The notes under the pieces: generated by a model
What the model saw: only the letters and a program-made list of their open reading frames with translations
What the model was told of the DNA's origin: nothing
The model's database searches: none
Shown: positions 20,101-27,946 of the stretch, one piece after another
Numbering within the stretch: the stretch's first letter is position 1
Layout of the letters: each line of letters opens with the position of its first letter
Assembly: GCA_020636405.1 (NCBI GenBank)
Contig: JACJXW010000004.1
Location: 2,840,001 to 2,904,000, forward strand
DNA: 64,000 nucleotides
Direction: 5' to 3'
Source of the DNA: Lewinellaceae bacterium
GTDB lineage: Bacteria > Bacteroidota > Bacteroidia > Chitinophagales > Saprospiraceae
Made by a program: the position numbers and the translations under genes

Positions 20101-20301
20101 GGAGAACTGAAAGAGCGGAAGCTTACCACGCTCAATATAGACTGGAAACAAATGGGCCTGGGCGGTGATGACAGTTGGGGGGCGCACCCCATGTCAAAGT
20201 ACAAACTGCCTTATCAACCGTATTCCTATTCTTTCTGGCTGCGTCCGGTTAAAAATGTCGGCAGCCTGGAAGCGGAGCTGAGAATGATGGGGTATGAATA
20301 A
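17101..20301 (+). CDS. Beta-galactosidase, GH2 (LacZ-like)
   Basis: A 1066-residue exported GH2 enzyme. The ATG at 17101 places a signal peptide (IKKVVFLLGLFITAKGAAQ) near the N-terminus; the upstream in-frame ATG-like start at 17047 adds an unrelated basic extension. Sugar-binding, Ig-like and TIM-barrel domains follow in order. The acid/base Glu486 is in GWSMGNEAGNG and the nucleophile Glu557 in LCEYAHAMGNS. The C-terminal Bgal small-chain domain carries EWYGRGPHESYEDRK and RPQETGNKTDVRW, as in LacZ. It starts 62 bp after the sialidase stop and closes the plus arm. Its probable task is to remove the galactose uncovered by sialidase. Confidence 0.92.
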   Translation: MDMHSSIKKVVFLLGLFITAKGAAQSQRPVPDWENPAVFEINKMPAHADAFPYENAGLALKNGRSKSKWFQSMNGLWKFHWVSRPQDRPVGFQEKSFDDKDWDDLPVPANWEVNGYGIPIYVNQPYEFGPRQPRPPYIPDDHNPVGSYRKWFDLDEEWLQRQVIIHLGAVKSAFYIWVNGRKVGYSQDSKLPAEFDITPYVQPGKNLVALEVYRWSDGSYLECQDFWRISGIERDVYVYALPKVHLYDYFVKAGLDESYQDGVLGLELSFRDFRETRADLSGYSIEVRLQDAEGRAILTRQAPLALSEKNQFFLQQDISGPRQWSAETPYLYDLLLTLRDRENSIIEVISHKVGFRKVEIRGSQFLVNGKAVYFKGVNRHEHDPVTGHVISRESMIRDIQLMKQANINAVRTSHYPNAPLWYRLCDEYGLYVIDEANIESHGMGYALHRTLGNNPEWKQAHLARVMGMVERDKNHACIVGWSMGNEAGNGVNFYACYDRMKDRDNTRPVQYERASVGWGPSTHFEWNSDIVCPMYPSVKDLQAIAGNEPTRPLILCEYAHAMGNSVGNFQEYWDEFYAHPTMQGGFIWDWVDQGLLKVTAAGDTIYAYGGDYGGEDVPSDNNFLCNGIIQPDRHPNPHYWEIKKVHQNVHTRLSDPVHGQLVITNRYSFISLENFYLDWEITANGKVVEKGRKGDLDVASGETRELNLGYTLNKQPGVEYLLSVFYKTKKGDMAVPQDFTLASEQFILEAPAVLPVPQNGAFTGLEMAETNTQIDIVGKNFSIVFDKKRGGITSLRFEGTEYVQRALQPNFWRPPTDNDFGASFPEKLKAWKNPCDTQPVVTSERTASGAIRLAVQVPCLSNNARLDNTYIIYPDGLVKVEQSLDTYYGDYPMLPKFGMSMELPSGFGLMEWYGRGPHESYEDRKTSAFIGRYSGSVSAQFHPYIRPQETGNKTDVRWMCLSTKGGQGLLIAGAQPLSMSAWHYKAEDLDPGQEKGQTHHGELKERKLTTLNIDWKQMGLGGDDSWGAHPMSKYKLPYQPYSYSFWLRPVKNVGSLEAELRMMGYE

Positions 20302-20351
20302 GCAAGCTGTACATTATGGCCTTATTAGGAGGTTCCTTTCTGCTATTTACT

Positions 20352-20359
20352 TACCTTTA
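20352..20359 (+). promoter_or_regulatory. Possible -7 promoter element (TACCTTTA)
   Basis: TACCTTTA lies 23 bp before the glycogen synthase ATG. It matches seven of the eight positions constrained or free in the Bacteroidota TAnnTTTG -7 consensus (last base A rather than G). No convincing -33 element was seen. If real, it separates this gene from the sialoglycan operon. Confidence 0.25.
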
Positions 20360-20382
20360 CTGAAAATGATAAAAAAGTATAT

Positions 20383-21588
20383 ATGAAAGCGCTTTTTTAT
20401 ACGAGAGAGTACCCTCCCTATGTTTATGGAGGAGCAGGCGTGCACGTAGAATACCTGGCGGCGGAATTGGCAAAACTGATAGAAGTGGAGGTGCGTTCTT
20501 TTGGCGATCAAAACGAAACAGCCGGAAATTTGGTGGTTAAAGGATTCCCTTTTGACAATCCTGTTTTTGACCAGGCCAACGACAAATTAAAGGCAGTGCT
20601 GAAAACATTGAGCACCTGCATTCAGATGAATGCCGAGGATACCGATGCCGATGTGGTTCACTGCCATACCTGGTATGCGCACTTCGCAGGCATCATCGCA
20701 AAACTGTGTTATGGCATTCCCTTAGTGATCACCACGCATTCCCTGGAACCGCTGCGCCCCTGGAAAAGAGAGCAACTGGGAAGAGGATACGATGCTTCTT
20801 CCTGGGTGGAAAAGACGGCCATTGAAATGGCGGATGCGATTATCGCCGTTTCTAAGGAAACGAAGGAGGACGTATTGAAATTCTTTGACGTGGAGGAAGA
20901 TAAAGTTAAGGTCATCTACAATGGTATCGACCTTCAGCAATATACGCCAACGGAAGATACTTCTACCTTGAGGGAATACGGCGTTGACCCTGCTAAGCCC
21001 TTTGTGCTTTTCGTAGGCCGGATCACCCGCCAGAAAGGCATCATCCATTTGGTAAACGCCATCAAATACATCGATCCGGATACGCAGGTCGTATTGTGTG
21101 CCGGCGCGCCCGATACCCCTGAGATCGCCAAAGAGATGGAGGACAGCGTGAAAGAGGTCAAGAAAAACAGGGATAATGTGATCTGGATCAGCAAGATGCT
21201 GGAAAAGGAAGAGGTTATTCAATTGTACTCCCACGCCGATGTGTTTTGCTGCCCGTCTATCTACGAGCCCTTCGGCATCATCAATATTGAGGCTATGGCC
21301 TGTCATACGGCAGTGGTCGCCAGTGCCGTCGGCGGGATAAAGGAAGTGGTCCTCCATGGAGAGACCGGCCTGCTCATCCCGCTGGAACAGCAGCGGGAAG
21401 CTCCTTTCGAACCCGTCGACCCGGACAAGTTCTCAAGAGCTCTGGCCGAGGGGATCAATAAGGTCATCGCCGACCCTGCCCTGAAAGCTTCTATGGCCCA
21501 AAAGGGCAGAAAAAGGGTAGAGGAGCATTTCGATTGGAAGGCCATCGCCAGGCAAGTCGAACAGTTGTACCGGTCGTTGGTCAAATAG
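20383..21588 (+). CDS. GT4 glycogen synthase (GlgM/GlgA actinobacterial type)
   Basis: A cytoplasmic retaining glycosyltransferase of 401 residues, close in length to the GT4 glycogen synthases of actinobacteria. The N-terminus MKALFYTREYPPYVYGGAGVH is the family signature and contains the glycine loop that binds the nucleotide sugar. Later motifs are VHCHTWYAHFAG, VIYNGIDLQQY, VLFVGRITRQKGI and the donor-binding EPFGIINIEAMACHT. It would extend alpha-1,4-glucan, or make maltose 1-phosphate, from ADP-glucose. It stands alone after the beta-galactosidase (81-bp gap) and converges on the OmpA gene. Other GT4 roles cannot be excluded by motif alone. Confidence 0.85.
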   Translation: MKALFYTREYPPYVYGGAGVHVEYLAAELAKLIEVEVRSFGDQNETAGNLVVKGFPFDNPVFDQANDKLKAVLKTLSTCIQMNAEDTDADVVHCHTWYAHFAGIIAKLCYGIPLVITTHSLEPLRPWKREQLGRGYDASSWVEKTAIEMADAIIAVSKETKEDVLKFFDVEEDKVKVIYNGIDLQQYTPTEDTSTLREYGVDPAKPFVLFVGRITRQKGIIHLVNAIKYIDPDTQVVLCAGAPDTPEIAKEMEDSVKEVKKNRDNVIWISKMLEKEEVIQLYSHADVFCCPSIYEPFGIINIEAMACHTAVVASAVGGIKEVVLHGETGLLIPLEQQREAPFEPVDPDKFSRALAEGINKVIADPALKASMAQKGRKRVEEHFDWKAIARQVEQLYRSLVK

Positions 21589-21616
21589 AGGCAAGCCCTT
21601 AGCCGGTCTTCGGCCT

Positions 21617-21731
21617 GTAGGCCCCAACCCGGTTTTATGGCCTTGCAGTATTTCGGTGTTTTGGCCGTAATACCAAAATACCAAAACACCGAAATACCGA
21701 AATACCGAATCGATAGGAAGTTGGGGCCTAC
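21617..21731. repeat. Nested perfect palindromes between convergent genes
   Basis: Outer arms GTAGGCCCCAAC (21617-21628) and GTTGGGGCCTAC (21720-21731) are perfectly complementary. Inside them, GTATTTCGGTGTTTTGG (21648-21664) pairs perfectly with CCAAAACACCGAAATAC (21681-21697) across a 16-nt loop. Short direct copies of CGAAATAC and AATACC follow. It sits between convergent glycogen synthase and ompA genes, so a bidirectional terminator is possible, but the arms are long and there is no T-tract. Confidence 0.7.
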
Positions 21732-21773
21732 ATCCCAGCCCCGAGGGGTACGGGACCTGTTATCGAACGTGGG

Positions 21774-22562
21774 TCAATCCCTCACTGCCACTGGCTCCAG
21801 GAGTTTAAAGAACTGGTCCAGTTTAGGCATAATGATGATCTCTGTGCGGCGGTTGAGGCTGCGCCCGGCGGAGTTGGAATTGCTGGCCTTGGGCACGTAT
21901 TCCGATCGCCCGGCAGCGGTCATGCGCTCAGGAGAGACGTAATAGTCCTCCTGGAGGATGCGCACTACCGACGTGGCTCTTTTGACGCTCAGGTCCCAGT
22001 TGTCGGCGGTACAGGAGTTGGAAATAGGCACGTCGTCGGTATGGCCTTCGACCATGATGTTCATTTCATCGTGGTCATTGACTACGGTGGCGATCTTGCC
22101 CAGTACGCTGTAGGCCGCCTTATTGATCCGCGAGCTGCCCGACTGGAACAGCAGCTTGTCGGATATGGACACGTGCACGAAACCGCCTTTCACTTCTACC
22201 TGTATATCTTCATCATCGATATTGCTCAGGGAACGCTTCAGGTTCATGACCAGAGCCAGGTTGAGAGAGTCCTTCGACTGCACCTTGGTGGTCAGGTCCT
22301 GGATGAAGGAGTACTGCTGGGTGATATTGTCCAGTGATTTGCGGATACTTTGCGCTCCTTCCTTGTTGACCACCGACAGGTCGGCCATACGGTCGAGGAG
22401 GCTGGCCTGTGTGCTTTGAGCGAGGGACAACTGGGTTTCCAGTTGTTCGATCTGATCGTCTTTCAGGGCCAGCTCACTTTCCAGGGCGGCCACTTTTTTT
22501 TTGTTACAGGCGCTGAAGGACAACAACGCCAGGCTGAGCAGCAGGACTTGTAGCTTTTTCAT
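21774..22562 (-). CDS. OmpA-family peptidoglycan-binding lipoprotein
   Basis: An envelope lipoprotein of 262 residues that tethers the outer membrane to peptidoglycan. The start at 22562 gives a lipobox LSFSAC followed by NKKK. Next is a coiled coil of about 40 residues (VAALESELALKDDQIEQLE) and further helical sequence. The C-terminal OmpA/MotB domain shows VEGHTDDVPISN, WDLSVKRATSVV and NRRTEIIIMPKL, including the Asp and Arg that bind diaminopimelate. The upstream in-frame extension to 22652 lacks a signal and is not used. It is convergent with the glycogen synthase and followed by no co-directional partner within 100 bp. Confidence 0.9.
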   Translation of the reverse strand: MKKLQVLLLSLALLSFSACNKKKVAALESELALKDDQIEQLETQLSLAQSTQASLLDRMADLSVVNKEGAQSIRKSLDNITQQYSFIQDLTTKVQSKDSLNLALVMNLKRSLSNIDDEDIQVEVKGGFVHVSISDKLLFQSGSSRINKAAYSVLGKIATVVNDHDEMNIMVEGHTDDVPISNSCTADNWDLSVKRATSVVRILQEDYYVSPERMTAAGRSEYVPKASNSNSAGRSLNRRTEIIIMPKLDQFFKLLEPVAVRD

Positions 22563-22687
22563 AGAGGGTTGCTTGGTTAGTATGAGCGAATGTTTTCCCG
22601 TGCCCGAAATGGCCGGGAAAACATTCGTTGGTTTCAAAGCTTCCCTTATCAAACTGCTTTGGGCGGGTTTTTAGTATGCTCCCGGCT

Positions 22688-23785
22688 TCATGGCGTCCAA
22701 TCTATCTCCAGGACGAAATTGTCAAATACCTGGGAAAGGTAGAGCTTTCCGTCATGCCAGAGCGCAGTGGAGGCGGCGCTGATCTCCTCGCCGTTATTCT
22801 GGTAAACCAGTTCCGCTTCCATCGTTTGAGGGTCGATGCGGTAGGCGAGGCTGGGGGCCGGCCCTTTCCCCTTGCTGTGTTTCAGGAATTTGAACAGGCA
22901 GGGGTGGGACGTGGCCCAGAGGTAGCCCTGGCTGTCGCGCGTCAGGTTGTCGCCCATGGCGATCTTCTGCGGAGCGGTGGTTTTGCTGCCCGGGGCTATT
23001 TGTCCGGGGGCGCTCAGAGTGTAGCGGTTGGCTTCCTGGCAGGCGCCGTGCATCATGTAGAGGTGTTGGGCCGCTTCATCCACAAAGATGCCGTTGGGGT
23101 AGGCTTGTTTGGAAAGGGGGGCCTTCCATCCGTTTTCCGGGTGATAATACACGATATTTCCCGTTTTTGCCCCGAAAGCGCCCCGGATGAACTGCCACAT
23201 GCTGGACTTTTTCAGGATATTGGAAACGTAAAAGCTGCCGTCGGATAGCACAAAGATGTCGTTGGGGGTTTTGAGTGCCTTATCCCTGTAAAGCGTATCG
23301 TAGAATAAGGTGTCGGCGCCAATGCGGAAGCGGAGGATCTCATCGGAACGGTAGCCCTGCCCGCGCTTTTTACCCCGGTGGGTGACGCTGTAGAGGTAAT
23401 CTGTTCCGCCAAGCCGGGCGAGAGCGATTCCGTGTGGATGCCAGTCGGAAAGCTTCTCATCGTTGGGGAACAGCGTGGAAGGATCCTGGTCGAACGCCAG
23501 GCGCAAAGTATCCCGCGTTTGCAGGTTGATGGCATAAAAGCTGCCGGATGGCGGGCGCTTCCCGCGCCTTTCGTCACAAGAGACGATAAGGCGAGGGTAA
23601 CCCTGGCTGGTATCCAGCGCCATGTCTTCCGTACCGGGGCCGGTGAAGATAGGGGTGGCGGTATAGGGGGTGTCCATTTCGTAATCCGCACACCCCAGGG
23701 ATACCGCGCTACATTTGCAGCCGGCCAGGGAAGAGGCCAGAAACACAAGAGCCAGGTAGGTGGTGTAATTTTGAAAGAATAGCAT
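22688..23785 (-). CDS. Paraoxonase/SMP-30-like six-bladed propeller lipoprotein
   Basis: A lipoprotein of 365 residues; the ATG at 23785 gives the signal MLFFQNYTTYLALVFLASS and lipobox SLAGC. The mature part resembles the arylesterase/paraoxonase and SMP-30 propellers: WHPHGIALARL, TPNDIFVLSDGSFYVSN, PNGIFVDEAAQHLYM and NLTRDSQGYLWATSHPCLF. The conserved HPHGI and ND(I/L) pieces carry the catalytic His and calcium ligands in paraoxonases. The substrate is unknown; hydrolysis of a lactone or ester is a reasonable guess. It is divergent from the PAS kinase gene, with 209 bp between. Confidence 0.72.
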   Translation of the reverse strand: MLFFQNYTTYLALVFLASSLAGCKCSAVSLGCADYEMDTPYTATPIFTGPGTEDMALDTSQGYPRLIVSCDERRGKRPPSGSFYAINLQTRDTLRLAFDQDPSTLFPNDEKLSDWHPHGIALARLGGTDYLYSVTHRGKKRGQGYRSDEILRFRIGADTLFYDTLYRDKALKTPNDIFVLSDGSFYVSNILKKSSMWQFIRGAFGAKTGNIVYYHPENGWKAPLSKQAYPNGIFVDEAAQHLYMMHGACQEANRYTLSAPGQIAPGSKTTAPQKIAMGDNLTRDSQGYLWATSHPCLFKFLKHSKGKGPAPSLAYRIDPQTMEAELVYQNNGEEISAASTALWHDGKLYLSQVFDNFVLEIDWTP

Positions 23786-23994
23786 ATCGAATGGTTTTAA
23801 GGGCGAGTGAGGCCAGCCGGCGCGCGGCCGGACGGGAACAACACGCGTGCTATAGATAGAACACAAATACCTGTAGTTCCGCTTTGGTGAAAGCAGGAAA
23901 AATACAAATTCAGCCCATCCCGGAAAATTTTTCTTAATTTGGAAGCATTATATAAACCCATATATAGCAGGATCAGTAAATCAAGCCCCCAGTA

Positions 23995-26184
23995 ATGGAC
24001 ACCGCCCTCCAAAAGATCATGCAACTCGCAGAGCAGGAATACCAACCATGCTCTGGCTTGCCTTTTGCCGTCTACCTGGCGAGCAAGGATGGGGTTTTTC
24101 TGAAATACAATGAGGAAGCGCGCAAGTTCTTCGGCCTTCCGGAAGAACCGGATCTTCACCGCAAAGTAACTGACTTTTACAATCACCCTTCCGACCGCCA
24201 GGACAACCTGAACCGGATTATGCGCCTGGAGAAGGGCCAGTGGCTTCGCAATACCACCATCGACCTGAAGGTCAACGGCCAGTTGCGATACGTTCGGGAT
24301 TACACCAAGGCCATCTGGAGCGAGGACGGGCAGGAAGTCCTGGCGCTGCTGTGCCTGATGGCGCCGATCAATAAGGCCAGCCGTTACCACCGCCTGTTCA
24401 ACGACCTGCCGGTAGGCATTTTCAGCTTTCGAAACGACAGCGGCCTGGCCAATGCCAATCCCCGTTTCGTGGAAATGTATGGCTACGATGCCCTGGAAGA
24501 GGTGCTGTTCAAGCGTCCGGAGGATTTTGTCAAGTATCCGGAGGACCTGGAAGAGATGGAGCGGCGATTATGGGAAAAAGGCAGTGTCGCCAATGAATAC
24601 CAGGAGCATGTACGCAGGGATGGTTCCGTTTTTACGGCTGCGGTCAGTGCGCGGGCAATCTGGGATGGGGACGGCAACTGGGTGGGAACCGAAGGCATAC
24701 TGGAAGATGTGACCATGGAGTCTATTTACTTCCGCCTGGTCAATGAGGTGCCTATCGGGCTGTATAAGGTCCGCATCAATGAAGATGGAGAGCACATCCT
24801 GCTGCACTGTAACCAGCACTTTGCCAGTAATCGTGGCGTCAACAGCCCGGACGGCCTCATCGGTAAGGACCTGCGCGAATGGCATATTTCTCCCCAGGCT
24901 TTTCTGGATTTCCACGAAGCCCTCATCCGCAAAGACGCAGAGGGCCAAAGCCTGGTCGACTACATTCTGCCGGCTTATAATGGCAAAGGAGAGTTGCGCC
25001 GCTTCGAGGTGCATGCCAAACTCCTGAAAGACACCTCCGGCAACATCATCGGCAGGGTGGGAGCGGAGCGCGATGTGACCGACTATCTGGATACTAAACA
25101 GCAACTGGATGAACTGACAACCGATATTGGCAAGGTGCTGCACTCTTATTCTTCCACCCTCATCCATGCCAAACATACTATGGATGCGGTCATCCGGTCC
25201 TTCGTGACCAAAGACCTGCTCCTGAAGGAGAGCGGCAGGCTGGATGAGGACGGTATCCTGGAAAAGGTCGGCCAGCAAGCCAAAGCTTTACAGTCTTCTG
25301 TACAAAGCATTCTGGAAAGGAACAGGGAGAGCCGCCAGTTCGATGAAGCCGTTGGAGAGAACCTGGAACGGCTCACCAGCCTCCTGGTTCGCTTTGGAAA
25401 GGAGCAGAGCGGGCCCCAGAAACTGGCCATCATTCGGGACGGAGCGATCAAGATCCGGCAGATCATCAATGAGACTGTCGCCAGGGGCAACTTTCCCCGA
25501 GAACTCATCAAAGAGGTACGGCGGCAACTGCGGGAAACCCTGCGCCTCTGTAGCCTTGCTACCCTCCACCGGGGTGTGGATACGGTGCTGGAAATGGAAA
25601 CAGTGGTGAACAATCTGCGCAGCTTCATTCTTACCCGGGTCAAATATAAGGAAGAACCCCAGCGGCTCGACCTGTACGGGCTCGTCGTCAGTTCCGTTCG
25701 GAAAATGGAAGAGTATGCCTCTAACCGCCAGGTGGAATTGCGGACAAATATCAAGGACATCCGCCATGAATATATCGACGGTTATGAGGACGACTTTGTA
25801 CGGGCCCTGTTGAACATCCTGCACAACGCCGTCAAGTACAGCTGGACCCGCAAGGGGCCCGGCAATGCCTTTGTTATGATCGAAGGAAAAATGGATAAAG
25901 ACTGGATCTACATCACCATAGAGAACTGGGGCGTGGCCATTACCGAAGAAGAGCTCGAAAAAGGGCTGGTCTTCAAGGTGGGCTACCGTGGAGTCAACTC
26001 CAGTGATCGCCGCCGCCCCGGCACCGGGCTGGGCCTGTACGACGCCCTTAAAGTGGCTGAAAAGCACAAGGGCAAACTGAGCATCAGCAGCAAGCCATCC
26101 CTCGGCAACCCCAAGGATGATTATTCTAACCCATTTATCACAACGGTAACCATTCAGCTACCCCGAAACGAACAATTGTCATGA
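23995..26184 (+). CDS. Multi-PAS sensor histidine kinase-like protein
   Basis: A probably soluble sensor of 729 residues. There is no signal peptide or membrane segment. Three PAS-like domains are visible: about 20-120 (FAVYLASKDGVFLKYNEEAR), about 130-240 (GIFSFRNDSGLANANPRFVEMYGY) and about 245-370 (GLYKVRINEDGEHILLHCNQ). A long helical region follows, and a HATPase_c domain occupies about 585-725, with N-box LLNILHNAVKYSW, ENWGVAI in place of the usual DxGxG G1 box, and GTGLGLYDA. I could not find a canonical HisKA H-box, so the phospho-acceptor is uncertain. Its stop overlaps the ATG of the receiver gene (ATGA), which strongly suggests a functional pair. Confidence 0.82.
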   Translation: MDTALQKIMQLAEQEYQPCSGLPFAVYLASKDGVFLKYNEEARKFFGLPEEPDLHRKVTDFYNHPSDRQDNLNRIMRLEKGQWLRNTTIDLKVNGQLRYVRDYTKAIWSEDGQEVLALLCLMAPINKASRYHRLFNDLPVGIFSFRNDSGLANANPRFVEMYGYDALEEVLFKRPEDFVKYPEDLEEMERRLWEKGSVANEYQEHVRRDGSVFTAAVSARAIWDGDGNWVGTEGILEDVTMESIYFRLVNEVPIGLYKVRINEDGEHILLHCNQHFASNRGVNSPDGLIGKDLREWHISPQAFLDFHEALIRKDAEGQSLVDYILPAYNGKGELRRFEVHAKLLKDTSGNIIGRVGAERDVTDYLDTKQQLDELTTDIGKVLHSYSSTLIHAKHTMDAVIRSFVTKDLLLKESGRLDEDGILEKVGQQAKALQSSVQSILERNRESRQFDEAVGENLERLTSLLVRFGKEQSGPQKLAIIRDGAIKIRQIINETVARGNFPRELIKEVRRQLRETLRLCSLATLHRGVDTVLEMETVVNNLRSFILTRVKYKEEPQRLDLYGLVVSSVRKMEEYASNRQVELRTNIKDIRHEYIDGYEDDFVRALLNILHNAVKYSWTRKGPGNAFVMIEGKMDKDWIYITIENWGVAITEEELEKGLVFKVGYRGVNSSDRRRPGTGLGLYDALKVAEKHKGKLSISSKPSLGNPKDDYSNPFITTVTIQLPRNEQLS

Positions 26185-26684
26185 ACGCGTATAAAGTACT
26201 GTGGATCGAAGACGATGCCGATAGCGACCTTTACCATCTGGCCAGCCCGGTTTACATCGAAGGGAATTATCACCTGGATATCGCCTCTAATGCTTCGGAA
26301 GCATTTTTTTATCTCAATGAACGCCGCTACGACATCATCATCGTCGACATTCGGATACCGCCTGGAAAGAACCCGGAATGGTTGTCGCGTTACGAGCATT
26401 TGCAACGGCAGAGCAACGCCAATTCCAGCCGCCTGGGACTGGAACTGCTCCGGCGTATCTTCGGAGAGAACGGACAAGGGCCCTCCCTGCGGGTGAGCCA
26501 GAATCTCGTGGCCGACCGCTACGGCGTTTTCACTGTTGAACGCTTCGAAGAACTTCAGGCAGACCTGACCGACCTCAACCTGATGGAGCTGAAGTATAAA
26601 CGCAAGAACGCCATGATGCCGCATACCGCCCTGCTGGAGTTCATCCAGGAGATCGCCCGGGGAATACCGGATGGGGTATATTAG
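26181..26684 (+). CDS. Stand-alone response-regulator receiver domain protein
   Basis: A 167-residue protein with a CheY-like core. The acidic pocket is at IEDDAD (Asp11, Asp12) and the likely phospho-acceptor Asp56 lies in YDIIIVDIRIPPG. Between beta-3 and alpha-3 there is an insertion of about 25 polar residues (NPEWLSRYEHLQRQSNANSS), longer than in CheY, and the conserved beta-5 lysine is not evident. No DNA-binding output domain follows. The ATG overlaps the stop of the PAS kinase gene by 4 bp (ATGA), implying translational coupling and stoichiometric production. Output may go to the membrane protein encoded next. Confidence 0.78.
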   Translation: MNAYKVLWIEDDADSDLYHLASPVYIEGNYHLDIASNASEAFFYLNERRYDIIIVDIRIPPGKNPEWLSRYEHLQRQSNANSSRLGLELLRRIFGENGQGPSLRVSQNLVADRYGVFTVERFEELQADLTDLNLMELKYKRKNAMMPHTALLEFIQEIARGIPDGVY

Positions 26685-26694
26685 GGTGCATGGG

Positions 26695-26718
26695 TGTATT
26701 CGTGTATTCGTGTATTCG
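26695..26718 (+). repeat. Three tandem TGTATTCG units
   Basis: Three perfect 8-bp copies of TGTATTCG lie in the 89-bp gap between the receiver gene and the membrane-protein gene, followed by an A/C-rich stretch with repeated CAAAACACC-like words. The sequence is low in complexity and unlike the coding DNA on either side. Confidence 0.6.
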
Positions 26719-26773
26719 TGCGGCCCGGAGCACCCAACCAAAACACCAATGCACAAAAACACCAAAACACAAA

Positions 26774-27913
26774 ATGTACAGCGATTACATCAGTCTCATC
26801 GTAGAAGTATCCGTGACCGTCTACGTTTTCCTGTTGGGCTTGCCCATCCTGGTCAACCAGATCTTCCTGCCGGACGACCTGCGCCGGATGAGCGAGAAGA
26901 ATTACGCTGCAAACCTGATCAAACAGTTGGGTATACTGACCGTATTGTTGTTGCTTATCATCCTGGTGGCCTACCCCTACGAACTATTCTGGGTTATTCC
27001 CTTTCCGAAGGAGCAGCTGCCATTTCGGGAAATGCTCATCACGGCCCTTTTTGTGTTGATGCTATCTTCCACCTTGTTTTTCCTGTATTTTCATCTGATC
27101 CGTTCCCAGGGTTATCGCGCAAAGATCGCCCAGGTTATCAAAGACAAGTTGTTGGAGTCGTATCGCCGCACCGGCAAACTCGACCCGGCCTACCTGGAGG
27201 ACATTGAATCTCTGGGCATTTATTCCAAGGGGGGCGCTGAGACCCGCATCGTGATCCAGGTGCTGGAAGAAGTGCAGAAAAACCTGAAGATAGACAGTAT
27301 TCCCGGGCCCAACAACGACGGGCTGATCCAACTCATCGAGATCCTCTGTAATTCGGTGGCCAATTCTACAGAACCCGGCAGCCGCTCCAATATGACAGAG
27401 GTACTGGCCATCTACAAGGACATTCTGATGGAACTCAAGATGATGTCCACCGACGAAAACCCCCTCATCCAGGGCAATGAGACCCGTAAGATCAAGGATT
27501 GTACCCATAAGATCGCCCTGGCTTCCCTCAAAAAAGATTATGCCGATATGATGCCCCGGGTGCTCAACGTTCTCAGCCTCATTCCCGGCTCTTCCGACAA
27601 GCTCTTTGATATCGGACTGCTGGCCCTGCAGAAAAGACAGTTCCAGATCGCCACCAACGTCCTGTCCGAGATCATGGACCGCGACAACCGGGACAATGTG
27701 ACGATGAACAATTACTTCGGGCTCGTCGCCCATTTCTATTTTGCCGGCGAGGCTGCCCGCCAATGCGCCCGCCAGTCCCTGAGCAGGAACCACATACATC
27801 CTACTGAAGAGGGCCTGGCCCAAGCCCTGGAATACCATTACAAACTCTGCAATTTCGAGACCGCTGACCTGGTGCGCCAGCTTCCGGAAATGCCAGATTC
27901 ATCTGAGGTGTAA
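26774..27913 (+). CDS. Membrane protein with helical cytoplasmic domain, unknown function
   Basis: A 379-residue protein. The ATG at 26774 (MYSDYISLIVEVSVTVYVF) starts directly with a membrane helix; the open frame upstream to 26690 only translates repeats. Three hydrophobic helices lie at about 8-30, 50-67 and 86-107. The remaining 270 residues look soluble and mainly helical, with repeated patterns (ETRKIKDCTHKIALASLKKDY, LLALQKRQFQIATNVLSEIM) suggesting TPR-like packing. I do not recognise a named family. It follows the PAS kinase and receiver on the same strand at 89 bp and may be their target or part of the same pathway; this is inference from order only. Confidence 0.75.
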   Translation: MYSDYISLIVEVSVTVYVFLLGLPILVNQIFLPDDLRRMSEKNYAANLIKQLGILTVLLLLIILVAYPYELFWVIPFPKEQLPFREMLITALFVLMLSSTLFFLYFHLIRSQGYRAKIAQVIKDKLLESYRRTGKLDPAYLEDIESLGIYSKGGAETRIVIQVLEEVQKNLKIDSIPGPNNDGLIQLIEILCNSVANSTEPGSRSNMTEVLAIYKDILMELKMMSTDENPLIQGNETRKIKDCTHKIALASLKKDYADMMPRVLNVLSLIPGSSDKLFDIGLLALQKRQFQIATNVLSEIMDRDNRDNVTMNNYFGLVAHFYFAGEAARQCARQSLSRNHIHPTEEGLAQALEYHYKLCNFETADLVRQLPEMPDSSEV

Positions 27914-27946
27914 CCCATAAATGTTCTAATTTTCTTACCTTTCAAC

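Noticed and set aside
27936..27943. TACCTTTC as a -7 promoter element for the amidohydrolase
   Set aside because: It ends only 3 bp before the ATG, so transcription would begin inside the gene; the last base also differs from the consensus.
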